This document shows positions 1 through 6,066 of a DNA stretch of 6,066 nucleotides, piece after piece; the first letter of the stretch is position 1, and every line of letters begins with the position of its first letter. Source of the DNA: Planctomycetota bacterium (GTDB lineage: Bacteria > Planctomycetota > Phycisphaerae > Sedimentisphaerales > SM23-30); contig JAKQBU010000021.1 in assembly GCA_029573975.1 (NCBI GenBank), positions 1 to 6,066 of the forward strand, read 5' to 3'. A program made the position numbers and the translations under genes. The notes under the pieces are model-generated. The model was given only the letters and a program-made list of their open reading frames with translations. It was not told the DNA's origin and made no database searches.

Positions 1-1311
1 GGAAACAAGGGGATCGGGGTCATCAGCTCGCTGGATGAGCAGCCGATCTATCTGAATTCGAAATTCGGGCCGTTTTGCATTGCGACCAATGGGATCGTGG
101 AGAACGCCGATGAGCTGGTGCCGGCGATGTATAAGAAAGGAATTTCGTTCAGCGAGTTCAGCAAGCGGGGCGTCAACGGGACGGAATTAATCGCAAAGTT
201 AATCAGCCAGGGGAAAGATTTGATCGACGGGATCGAGAAGATGTTTGACCTGATTCAGGGATCCTGTTCGCTGCTGCTGCTGAGCCGCAACGGCATCTAC
301 GCGGCGCGGGACCGGTTCGGCTACACGCCGCTGGTAATCGGCAAACGCAGCGATGCCTGGGCGGTTACGACGGAGACCAGCGCGTTCACGAATAACGATT
401 TTGAGATTGTGAAGTATCTGGAACCGGGCGAGATTGTGCTGGTCAACGAGGACGGGGTGGTGCAGCGGCGGCCGGGTACTATGAATGTAAACCAGATTTG
501 CACCTTTCTCTGGATCTATACGGGATTTCCGGCGTCGAATTATGAATGGATCAACGCGGAGATCGTGCGGGAGAACTGCGGGCGGTATCTGGCCCGGGAG
601 GACAAGGATATCGAGGTGGACCTGGTGTGCGGGGTGCCGGATTCGGGGCTGGCGCACGGGCTGGGGTATGCGATGGAATCGGGCAAGCCGTTCCGGCGGC
701 CGCTGGTGAAATACACCTCGGGATATGGGCGCAGCTATACCCCCCCTTCCCAGCAGACGCGGGATCATATCGCCAAGATGAAGCTGATTCCGATCCGGGA
801 GGTGATTGAAGGAAACCGGATCGCGGTGTGTGAGGATTCGATTGTGCGGGGTACGCAGCTCAAGAATTTTACCATCAAGAAGCTGTGGGACTGCGGGGCA
901 CGGGAGATTCATGTACGGCCGGCCTGTCCGCCGCTGCTGTTTCCGTGCCGGTTTAATTTGTCCACGCGCTCCATCGATGAGTTGTCGGCCCGCAAGGCAA
1001 TCCGGGCGTTGGAAGGGCATGACCGCAAGGACGTTTCGGAGTATGCCGATCCGAAATCGGAAAAGTATCAGAAGATGGTGGAATGGATCCGGAAAGACCT
1101 GGGGGTGACGACGCTGCGGTATCAAACCGTTGATAATATGATAAAGGCGATCGGGCGGCCGAAGGAGAAGCTGTGCCTGTACTGCTGGACGGGGCAGTGC
1201 CCCGGGGCGGCCTGCCGGAAACGTTCGAGCAAAATCCTGGAGATCGAACCGGCGGAGAAAAAAAAGAAAAACAAAGAGGATTCGCTCCAGAAAGATCTCT
1301 GGCAAGGCTAA
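1..1311 (+). CDS. purF: Amidophosphoribosyltransferase (PurF-like), 5'-truncated by the window edge
   Basis: 436 codons are visible before the TAA; the frame is already open at base 1, so the GTG at 97 is an internal codon and not the start. Family role: PurF makes 5-phosphoribosylamine from PRPP and glutamine, the first step of purine synthesis, in the cytoplasm. The N-terminal Cys nucleophile and about 70 residues lie outside the window. Visible parts (numbered from base 1) are the end of the Ntn glutaminase domain (TNG near 31, RDRFGYTPL near 104, TETSAF near 124) and the phosphoribosyltransferase domain (GVPDSG near 211, PRPP loop EDSIVRGT at 278-285). Four cysteines match the Fe-S ligands of B. 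subtilis-type PurF: C167, C316, C392 and C395. Oddities are Glu for the first Asp of the usual DDSIVRGT, an altered flexible loop (residues 237-247), two extra cysteines (C400, C405) and a Lys-rich tail. A PurF paralogue with another acceptor remains possible. Family assignment is firm; the exact role is less so. Confidence 0.9.
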   Translation, partial: GNKGIGVISSLDEQPIYLNSKFGPFCIATNGIVENADELVPAMYKKGISFSEFSKRGVNGTELIAKLISQGKDLIDGIEKMFDLIQGSCSLLLLSRNGIYAARDRFGYTPLVIGKRSDAWAVTTETSAFTNNDFEIVKYLEPGEIVLVNEDGVVQRRPGTMNVNQICTFLWIYTGFPASNYEWINAEIVRENCGRYLAREDKDIEVDLVCGVPDSGLAHGLGYAMESGKPFRRPLVKYTSGYGRSYTPPSQQTRDHIAKMKLIPIREVIEGNRIAVCEDSIVRGTQLKNFTIKKLWDCGAREIHVRPACPPLLFPCRFNLSTRSIDELSARKAIRALEGHDRKDVSEYADPKSEKYQKMVEWIRKDLGVTTLRYQTVDNMIKAIGRPKEKLCLYCWTGQCPGAACRKRSSKILEIEPAEKKKKNKEDSLQKDLWQG

Positions 1312-1315
1312 TTTA

Positions 1316-1462
1316 AGACACCAGCGTCAAAAGCTCCTGACCCTCCCTGTTAGTGGAGAGCCAGAACCATTTATGGATATCAATATCGACTTTGGGCGGT
1401 TCCGTCAAAACCATACGATGGTCTATGACGCTTTGGATTTTGTCATCTCTTTTGGTATTTGA
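1316..1462 (-). other. Short open frame in the convergent gap, doubtful coding
   Basis: On the minus strand, 49 codons are open between a TAA at 1463-1465 and a TAA at 1313-1315, overlapping the last codons of the alpha-galactosidase in another frame. The translation looks protein-like towards its end (a segment reading DIHKWFWLSTNREGQELL). The only ATG, at 1412-1414, would give 33 residues and has no Shine-Dalgarno sequence. The plus strand is open in the same register, so at most one strand can be meaningful and both may be chance. It could be a small gene, the remnant of a longer one, or noise. I do not recognise a family. Confidence 0.15.
1403..1430 (+). terminator. Weak hairpin in the convergent gap, possible terminator
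   Basis: CGTCA (1403-1407) pairs with TGACG (1426-1430), and inside it ACCAT pairs with ATGGT around a 3-base loop, with a small internal loop between the two stems. On the plus strand it is followed by CTTTGGATTTTGTC, a poor U-rich stretch, so it could end purF transcription. On the minus strand it lies 13 bases past the alpha-galactosidase stop but is not followed by a T run. The stems are short and AT-containing, so this is only a candidate. The rest of the 131-bp gap shows no other convincing signal. Confidence 0.3.
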
Positions 1463-3497
1463 TTACGGCTACCTCGGGCTTATTCTTCAAAATAATCGGC
1501 AGTCCACTATTCATCAACTCCAGGCCGGTCATTTCCGTAAGGGCGGTTCCGCCGATGTCGGCAAGCTGATAAGCTGCCTGCGGTTCCAGGCCGCAAAGCC
1601 GGAAGGTCATGGATTCGGTTTGGGAGTTGGGACGCCGGAACGCCTGTACCAGGCCCTCTCCTTTCTCCGGCACATCGTATTGCCAGGCCATCCAAATATT
1701 TTCTTCGAGGCTGTAGGGTGTGAGGGGATAAAAATCCGACTCCAGCAGGGGTTTGATGCTGCGATACTGATTCAGCAAACGGCTGGCAGGCTCGATCACA
1801 TCCTCATCCCGCAAATCTAAAGCCACGGAGTAACTCGTGCCCATCCCGCTCCAGAAGGCATAGGGTTCCACCGAGATCGCCCCCATCCCGTGCAGGGGAA
1901 TCCACAATGAAAGGCCATAATTATTTCCCTGTTCGGGGATGGGTTTCCAGCACTCGTCGCTGCGCCACAGGGGAACCGAACGCCGCAGCGTTTCGAAATC
2001 GATGCGGCGGCCGCCGCTGGCGCAGTTATCGATCCAGAGGCCGGGAAATTCCGCAATGAGATAGTCCCAGAATTCGTACATGCCCATGATATGCCTGATT
2101 TCGGTGATGCCGCAGCGGTCGGGGCTGTCCCCGCTGTGCCAGTGGTGCAGAGGGTGGATGTTGAAGTCCTGACGATAGACATTGACATGAAAGTCGCGGA
2201 TCATCTGGGAGAACCGGGATTTTGTCCATTGCAGGGCCTCGGGATGGCCCAGGTTGAGCAGGTAAAAGCCGTCTTTGGCCTGGTATTGCTGCTTCGGCGG
2301 CAGTTTTCCATCGGGAGCCAGGAGCCATTCCGGATGGTTCTGGTGCAGCCAGGATTTGGTCATGACCCGTTCCGGTTCAAACCAGAGGATAAACCGCAGG
2401 CCCTGGGCCTGCACCGCCTCGCCCACCGGCCCCAATCCCCGGGGGAAACGCACCGAATCCGGCGTCCAGGTCCCCGTGTACACCCATTGGTTGGGAGGGA
2501 CACTATCATACCATCCCGCATCGATCCAGAAATAATCCACCGGCAGTTTTCTTTCGCCGAGCAGACGAGCCGTCTCGACCATATTCTCCTCTGTCATCGC
2601 GCCGTCAAAACCATACATTTTATGAACGCTGAACGCAATCGGCGGGTCGATCCGTTTGCCAGTCGGCATGGGCGAATAGTGCTCCCGCAGCGTGCGGCGC
2701 AGCAGATTCTGGCCCCGAAGACGGTCCGGGCCGTTCCAGAATACCAGCAGCATCGCCGGCGTGCGAATTTCCTCCCCGGGCAGGAGCTTCAGATGGGTCC
2801 CTTCCATGCCCGCTTGAATCTGTACGGACTCCTCGCCCATACGATCCAGAGAGGCATTCCACTGGCCCGTCCAGCCGATGCCCACGGCCAGGCCGCCGGT
2901 ATCGGGGCAGGCAACATTGAAGAAGGGCAGAAAACCATCCGAAGAACGGCCGCCATAGCTGGCGAGTTTCAAACTCTCACCGGCGGTGAGTTTTTTCTCC
3001 AGCGGCTGGAAGTCCGTAAATTTTGCGTCGCTTCCTTCCGCGTGGTAAATGATAAAATCTCCGGATTTTTCCCTGCCAAGGGTGAAATCGGCCGCCTGGA
3101 TTGTTTCCAGAATCGGGGTATCCTGCGTTGCGCCGTTGCGAAAAAACAAGGTCCATTCCAGGGCGGGGTAATCCTGGTATTCCAAAATCACGCAGCGCAG
3201 TTCCAGCCGGCTTTGCGGATCCCGGAAAGTCAGGGTATGACGGGTGCATCCGGGATTCAGCAGGCCGGTTTGCCGTTCCAGCGGCCATTTGGCCAGAAAA
3301 TCGTTTGAGGGAATTCCGCCATACACAAACGAAAAGGGCACAGCCGGGGAATCGGCCAGAAATTTTTCCCGGAGCCAATTTTTTACACGCATCATTTCCT
3401 GGCTGGAGGGAGTAACGCCCATCGCCGCCAATCCGGGCCATCCCAGCAGAACGAGAGCGGCAAAACCAAGAAACCTTCGGAGGAAGTGAGGAACCAT
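1443..3497 (-). CDS. Secreted alpha-galactosidase, GH36-type (clan GH-D)
   Basis: 684 residues, complete. The family hydrolyses terminal alpha-1,6-galactosyl groups (melibiose, raffinose, galactomannan side chains) with retention. The ATG at 3497 is chosen because GGAAAGGAG lies 8 bases upstream and a Sec signal peptide follows at once: RR at 7-8, hydrophobic 9-24, probable cleavage near A25. The frame is open for 25 codons further upstream, but that stretch has neither feature. Order: N-terminal beta-sandwich about 30-280; (beta/alpha)8 barrel about 285-590 with FWIDAGWYD (323-331), ILWFEPERV (371-379), VYRQDFN (440-446), CASGGRRID (492-500) and WRSDE (511-515); then a C-terminal beta domain. 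By family comparison D444 is the nucleophile and D514 the acid/base. There is no lipobox Cys, so it should be periplasmic or exported. The nucleophile context RQDFN differs from the common KWDMN, placing it in a less studied GH36 branch; its exact substrate is open. It converges on purF and lies downstream of the cyclase on the same strand. Confidence 0.92.
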   Translation of the reverse strand: MVPHFLRRFLGFAALVLLGWPGLAAMGVTPSSQEMMRVKNWLREKFLADSPAVPFSFVYGGIPSNDFLAKWPLERQTGLLNPGCTRHTLTFRDPQSRLELRCVILEYQDYPALEWTLFFRNGATQDTPILETIQAADFTLGREKSGDFIIYHAEGSDAKFTDFQPLEKKLTAGESLKLASYGGRSSDGFLPFFNVACPDTGGLAVGIGWTGQWNASLDRMGEESVQIQAGMEGTHLKLLPGEEIRTPAMLLVFWNGPDRLRGQNLLRRTLREHYSPMPTGKRIDPPIAFSVHKMYGFDGAMTEENMVETARLLGERKLPVDYFWIDAGWYDSVPPNQWVYTGTWTPDSVRFPRGLGPVGEAVQAQGLRFILWFEPERVMTKSWLHQNHPEWLLAPDGKLPPKQQYQAKDGFYLLNLGHPEALQWTKSRFSQMIRDFHVNVYRQDFNIHPLHHWHSGDSPDRCGITEIRHIMGMYEFWDYLIAEFPGLWIDNCASGGRRIDFETLRRSVPLWRSDECWKPIPEQGNNYGLSLWIPLHGMGAISVEPYAFWSGMGTSYSVALDLRDEDVIEPASRLLNQYRSIKPLLESDFYPLTPYSLEENIWMAWQYDVPEKGEGLVQAFRRPNSQTESMTFRLCGLEPQAAYQLADIGGTALTEMTGLELMNSGLPIILKNKPEVAVIKYQKR

Positions 3498-3505
3498 AGC
3501 AAAAA

Positions 3506-3514
3506 CTCCTTTCC
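3506..3514 (-). promoter_or_regulatory. Ribosome binding site that fixes the alpha-galactosidase start
   Basis: The minus strand reads GGAAAGGAG, an almost ideal anti-Shine-Dalgarno match, with 8 bases before the ATG at 3497. It decides for this start over the upstream in-frame ATG at 3572, which would prepend 25 residues with three consecutive cysteines and bury the signal peptide. Confidence 0.85.
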
Positions 3515-3602
3515 GGATTAACAGAAAATTCGGCCCGGGCGGACCACAGCAGCAGATATCGGCTGGCAACACATACCAATGAATGCCTGGAAAGATCCTA
3601 CT

Positions 3603-3619
3603 ACAGGTTTTGTACCTGT
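3603..3619. promoter_or_regulatory. Inverted repeat, candidate operator for the alpha-galactosidase
   Basis: ACAGGT and ACCTGT form a perfect 6+6 inverted repeat with a 5-base spacer. It sits just downstream of the -10-like TAAAAT at 3621-3626, where a repressor would block initiation. A further half-site in direct orientation on the minus strand (CAGGTA, complement of 3625-3630) lies 6 bases away, and a related AGGTACAGG occurs at 3672-3680. It lacks the central CG typical of LacI-family operators, so I cannot name a regulator family. It could also fold as a short RNA hairpin. Confidence 0.35.
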
Positions 3620-3694
3620 CATTTTACCTGCCTTTACAAAAAGCAGAAATCAGGCGTTTGCAGTGTTGAGAAGGTACAGGAAATCTTTGATAAA

Positions 3695-3743
3695 AGCAAT
3701 ACCCGCCGGCCGGCAAAACGAATAATTTGACGCCGGTATTGCT
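3695..3743 (-). terminator. Hairpin just past the cyclase stop, probable terminator
   Basis: AGCAATACC (3695-3703) pairs perfectly with GGTATTGCT (3735-3743), a 9-bp stem with a GC-rich inner part containing a CCGGCCGG palindrome. It begins 8 bases beyond the cyclase TAA. On the minus strand the distal arm runs into TTTATC, a short U-rich tail. The loop is long (31 bases) unless the inner GC bases pair, so efficiency is uncertain. On the plus strand the same stem is followed by CTGTCTTTTTATTTTT, a much better U tract, so it could also stop antisense transcription entering the cyclase gene. Confidence 0.55.
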
Positions 3744-3751
3744 CTGTCTTT

Positions 3752-6066
3752 TTATTTTTCCGTCAATTCGAGGCAGCCGTCGAAGGAGTCGGGGATGCCG
3801 GTCTGGAGAAAGGATTGGATGGTTTGCTGGTAGAGGAGGGCGGCCTTGTCCTGGGGGCGGTGCTGGAGACAACGGCTTAAGGTATCGGCGGCCTTGTCAA
3901 ATTCGCGTTGCTGGAACTGCCGCACAGCCGTTTCAAACAGGCCGATCCATTGCCGGGTCTGGTCATCCAGCTCGCCGGCACGAGCCATCAGCTCGTAGAT
4001 GCCGATGCCCTGTTTTTTTCCGACCACCCGGACGGAGCCGAGGTAGCGAGCCTCGATGCACTCCTGAGACTGCTGATAACAGTTCTGGCAGATCATAATC
4101 CTGGTACCGAAATACTTGTTCGCGCTTTCCAGCCGGGCGCCCAGATTGACCGTATCGCCGATGGCGGTATAGTCAAACCGCCGATGGGAGCCGCAGTCCC
4201 CCACCACCACCTCGCCGGTGCTGATGCCGACCCGCATTTTCAGGGGCGGGAAATCCGGATCGCTCCGCCGCTGCTGATCGACCAGCCGGAGCAGTTCCGC
4301 CTGGGTGTCCAGCGCCGCCAGACAGGCCAGGCGGGTGTGGTCCGGCTGGGCGATGGGGGCGCCGAAGAAGGCAAAGATGCCGTCGCCCTGGAACTTGTTG
4401 ATGGTGGCCAGATGGCGGTCCAGCACCTCAGTCATGCGGTCGAGATAGATATTCAGAACGGAGACGGTTTTTTCCGGCCCGAGTTTTTCGCTGATGGTGG
4501 TGAAGCCGGCCAGATCGGAAAAATAGCAACTGATCGGGCGGATTTCCCCGGCCAGACTCACGGCCGCACCGGAACTGACGATCCGGTCCACCACGGCCGG
4601 GGAGGCGTATTGTTTAAAGCGGGCCGTAATGCGGCGGCGGGCCTTGCCTTCGGTAATCTGCCGGTAAAAGGTGACGGCAACAAAGGTCAGAATCGCAACC
4701 GCCACCGGATTGACCACATTGAGCCAATAATGCCCCCGGCCGAATACCAGGGCAAAATTCACCCAGACCAGCAAAAGAATAAACAGGATCACGCCCAGCC
4801 CGCTGATCAGGGGCCGGTAAAACGAGGTAATGGCCGACATGATAATCCCCACCAGGATAATCACGAAAGGATCCGCCAGCGGATGGGGCCAGCGGATAAA
4901 ATACCACTGAAAAATAGTATTCAATATATTGGCATGAACCACCACCCCCGGCGTTCGCTTATCCAGCGGGGAAACGACAAAATCCGGTACGCCGGTGGCT
5001 ATCGAACCGACAAAAACAATCTTACCTTCTACAATCTTACGTAAATTACTTTTATCCTCATCAATTTCCCGGTTTAACTTTTCATTGGCTGCCAGCAGCA
5101 CATTCGGATCGCCCAGTTGCTGGAGGCCATCCCGCATTTGCTGAACCATTGCCTTCGATTCCGTGTCGAGTTCGTCTTCGTTAGCCGGAACGGTGCTGAG
5201 CTGATAGCGCAGCGTTTCCATCAGGTCCAGACACCGCTGATTGTCCTGCCGCCCCTTTTCGGCCATCCAGATTTTTCCAACCATCAGAATCGAATAATGA
5301 TTCCCCGTATGCTCCCAGCGGCCGCGCGGCCAGGAAATCAGCATCGCGCCGTTTTCATCGAGTGGGATTCCCATCTTCAACCTGGGAATCACAATTTTTC
5401 GACGGTGGGAAAGGTCGATATCCTGATCTTGAATTCCCAGCATTCGACAGGCGACGGCAAAGGAAAGCTGCTTGTGGAGCAGGCCTTCCCGCTGGGCCAG
5501 CAGCGGAATGCGGCGGGCGGTGCCGTCGCGGTCGATATAGGCGGTCGCAAAACCGCTGTTGCTGACCTGGCGGGCAAGCTGGGGTATCGGAAAGGTCAGC
5601 GGGCCTAAGCCGGGCAGCCGGGTCCGGACTGTGTCCGGAGAAAACGGCGTAAAAAACGGGGAAAGATAATATTCCGAAAGACAATAGATATAGGAATTCA
5701 GGAGGGCTTCATACTCTTCATCGCGGTAATAGATGTTTTTACCGGGGCGCAGCAGCCGATAGATTTCTTCGAAGCCGGCACCGGGATCGGCGGCCAGCAG
5801 GGATTTAATCTCCTGGTATTCCAGCCGTTTTTTCTCGCGCACGGCGTCCGCGGCGGCGGAGTCCTGAATGGCGGCATAATAGGGAATCACCACATTCTGC
5901 GCCTGCTCCATGGCCTGGGCCAGGAGGCGGTCGTTATCGGTAACTTCGACCTGCGGCTCGCCGACAATCGGGGGAACCGGTTCGAAGGCGCTGACGTTGG
6001 CCAGATCAGCGCGGGTCAGCTCAATGGCATTTTCTTCGGGCATGATAATATCAAGAACGACCTGTC
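3752..6066 (-). CDS. CHASE2-domain class III adenylate cyclase, 5'-truncated by the window edge
   Basis: 770 residues are visible. Codons before the ATG at 6043 continue open to the edge and read VVLDII, a CHASE2 core strand, so that ATG is internal; an N-terminal helix and the first part of CHASE2 are missing. Numbered from that Met: CHASE2 sensor to about 380 (DRDGTARRIPLL 171-182, EGKIVFVGS 339-347, PGVVVHANI 365-373), three membrane helices near 391-407, 411-434 and 441-460, then the catalytic domain about 500-690. Metal-binding Asp are D510 (FSDLAGFT) and D554 (GDGIFAFFG); K550 and T626 are the adenine-recognition pair; N633 and R637 are the transition-state residues. All are present, so it should be active and make cAMP from ATP as a homodimer. 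Thr at 626 marks class IIIb, the CyaB1-like group. A TPR-like helical tail (about 697-747) ends in a DSFDG..EK motif usual for this family. The sensor would be outside the inner membrane and the cyclase inside. Two insertions enlarge the sensor. The ligand is unknown. Confidence 0.93.
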   Translation of the reverse strand, partial: QVVLDIIMPEENAIELTRADLANVSAFEPVPPIVGEPQVEVTDNDRLLAQAMEQAQNVVIPYYAAIQDSAAADAVREKKRLEYQEIKSLLAADPGAGFEEIYRLLRPGKNIYYRDEEYEALLNSYIYCLSEYYLSPFFTPFSPDTVRTRLPGLGPLTFPIPQLARQVSNSGFATAYIDRDGTARRIPLLAQREGLLHKQLSFAVACRMLGIQDQDIDLSHRRKIVIPRLKMGIPLDENGAMLISWPRGRWEHTGNHYSILMVGKIWMAEKGRQDNQRCLDLMETLRYQLSTVPANEDELDTESKAMVQQMRDGLQQLGDPNVLLAANEKLNREIDEDKSNLRKIVEGKIVFVGSIATGVPDFVVSPLDKRTPGVVVHANILNTIFQWYFIRWPHPLADPFVIILVGIIMSAITSFYRPLISGLGVILFILLLVWVNFALVFGRGHYWLNVVNPVAVAILTFVAVTFYRQITEGKARRRITARFKQYASPAVVDRIVSSGAAVSLAGEIRPISCYFSDLAGFTTISEKLGPEKTVSVLNIYLDRMTEVLDRHLATINKFQGDGIFAFFGAPIAQPDHTRLACLAALDTQAELLRLVDQQRRSDPDFPPLKMRVGISTGEVVVGDCGSHRRFDYTAIGDTVNLGARLESANKYFGTRIMICQNCYQQSQECIEARYLGSVRVVGKKQGIGIYELMARAGELDDQTRQWIGLFETAVRQFQQREFDKAADTLSRCLQHRPQDKAALLYQQTIQSFLQTGIPDSFDGCLELTEK

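Larger units (their letters stand above)
3498..3694 (-). promoter_or_regulatory. Upstream control region of the alpha-galactosidase
   Basis: This non-coding stretch lies between the alpha-galactosidase start and the hairpin after the cyclase. It is visibly more AT-rich than the genes around 3600-3700, as expected for a promoter region. A -10-like TAAAAT on the minus strand (3621-3626) is the best box I see, but no good -35 hexamer lies 16-18 bases upstream of it. If that box is used, transcription would start near 3613 and leave a leader of roughly 115 bases. No riboswitch fold is recognisable. The promoter itself is weakly supported. Confidence 0.4.

Noticed and set aside
97..99. GTG as the start of the PurF-like gene
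   Set aside because: The 32 codons upstream are open and encode PurF-like sequence (up to TNGIVENADEL, matching HNGNLVNA of the family), so the gene begins before the window.
199..1305. Long minus-strand open frame (368 codons) opposite purF
   Set aside because: It is the mirror of a strongly conserved PurF frame; the translation is Arg/Pro/His-rich and lacks any domain, as expected for an antisense shadow of GC-biased codons.
2091..3308. Plus-strand open frame (405 codons) opposite the alpha-galactosidase
   Set aside because: It lies fully antisense to a gene with all GH36 catalytic motifs; its translation has no recognisable fold and no supporting ribosome binding site.
3498..3572. Longer alpha-galactosidase beginning at the ATG at 3572
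   Set aside because: It would put 25 residues with a CCC run ahead of a clear signal peptide, whereas the ATG at 3497 has an excellent Shine-Dalgarno sequence.
3498..3751. CRP/cAMP binding site linking the neighbouring cyclase to the alpha-galactosidase
   Set aside because: I looked for a TGTGA-N6-TCACA-like palindrome in the gap and found none, so the appealing cAMP link has no sequence support.
3908..5044. Plus-strand open frame (378 codons) opposite the cyclase
   Set aside because: It is antisense to the cyclase catalytic and membrane regions; the product is rich in Gly, Asp, His and Gln with no domain, typical of a shadow frame.
6041..6043. ATG as the start of the cyclase gene
   Set aside because: The preceding codons read a CHASE2 strand (VVLDII) without a stop, and the CHASE2 N-terminus and first membrane helix would be missing; the gene extends past the window edge.

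Overview
The window holds three substantial genes and two short intergenic gaps, with no RNA gene, mobile element or CRISPR array that I can see. A purF-like amidophosphoribosyltransferase gene runs rightward and is cut at its 5' end by the left edge. It converges on two leftward genes: a complete secreted GH36-type alpha-galactosidase, and a large CHASE2-domain class III adenylate cyclase cut at its 5' end by the right edge. All three frames are intact, with no internal stop or frameshift.

The organism cannot be named from this sequence. The moderately GC-rich DNA, the Sec-type signal peptide, the plain Shine-Dalgarno sequence, the kind of GH36 enzyme and the CHASE2-cyclase together fit an environmental Gram-negative bacterium, possibly a polysaccharide-degrading member of the Planctomycetota/PVC lineages. 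That is an inference with low confidence.

Layout: 1-1311 (+) is PurF-like, covering the end of the glutaminase domain and the whole phosphoribosyltransferase domain. 1312-1442 is a convergent gap with one weak hairpin, in which both strands happen to be open in the same codon register. 1443-3497 (-) is the alpha-galactosidase, whose start is fixed by a strong Shine-Dalgarno sequence and a signal peptide. 3498-3751 is a 254-bp gap holding the likely alpha-galactosidase control region (a -10-like box next to an inverted repeat with extra half-sites) and a hairpin just past the cyclase stop. 3752-6066 (-) is the CHASE2 sensor, three membrane helices, the cyclase domain and a TPR-like tail.

The genes do not form an obvious pathway. 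The PurF-like enzyme belongs to purine synthesis or a paralogous amidotransfer reaction, the alpha-galactosidase to breakdown of galactosides outside the cytoplasm, and the cyclase to cAMP signalling. Cyclase and alpha-galactosidase share a strand but are separated by a terminator-like hairpin and a separate control region, so a single operon is unlikely. The points most worth checking are the divergent PurF (altered PRPP loop and extra C-terminal cysteines), the two large insertions in the CHASE2 sensor, and the operator-like repeat upstream of the alpha-galactosidase. I found no clearly new biological system here.
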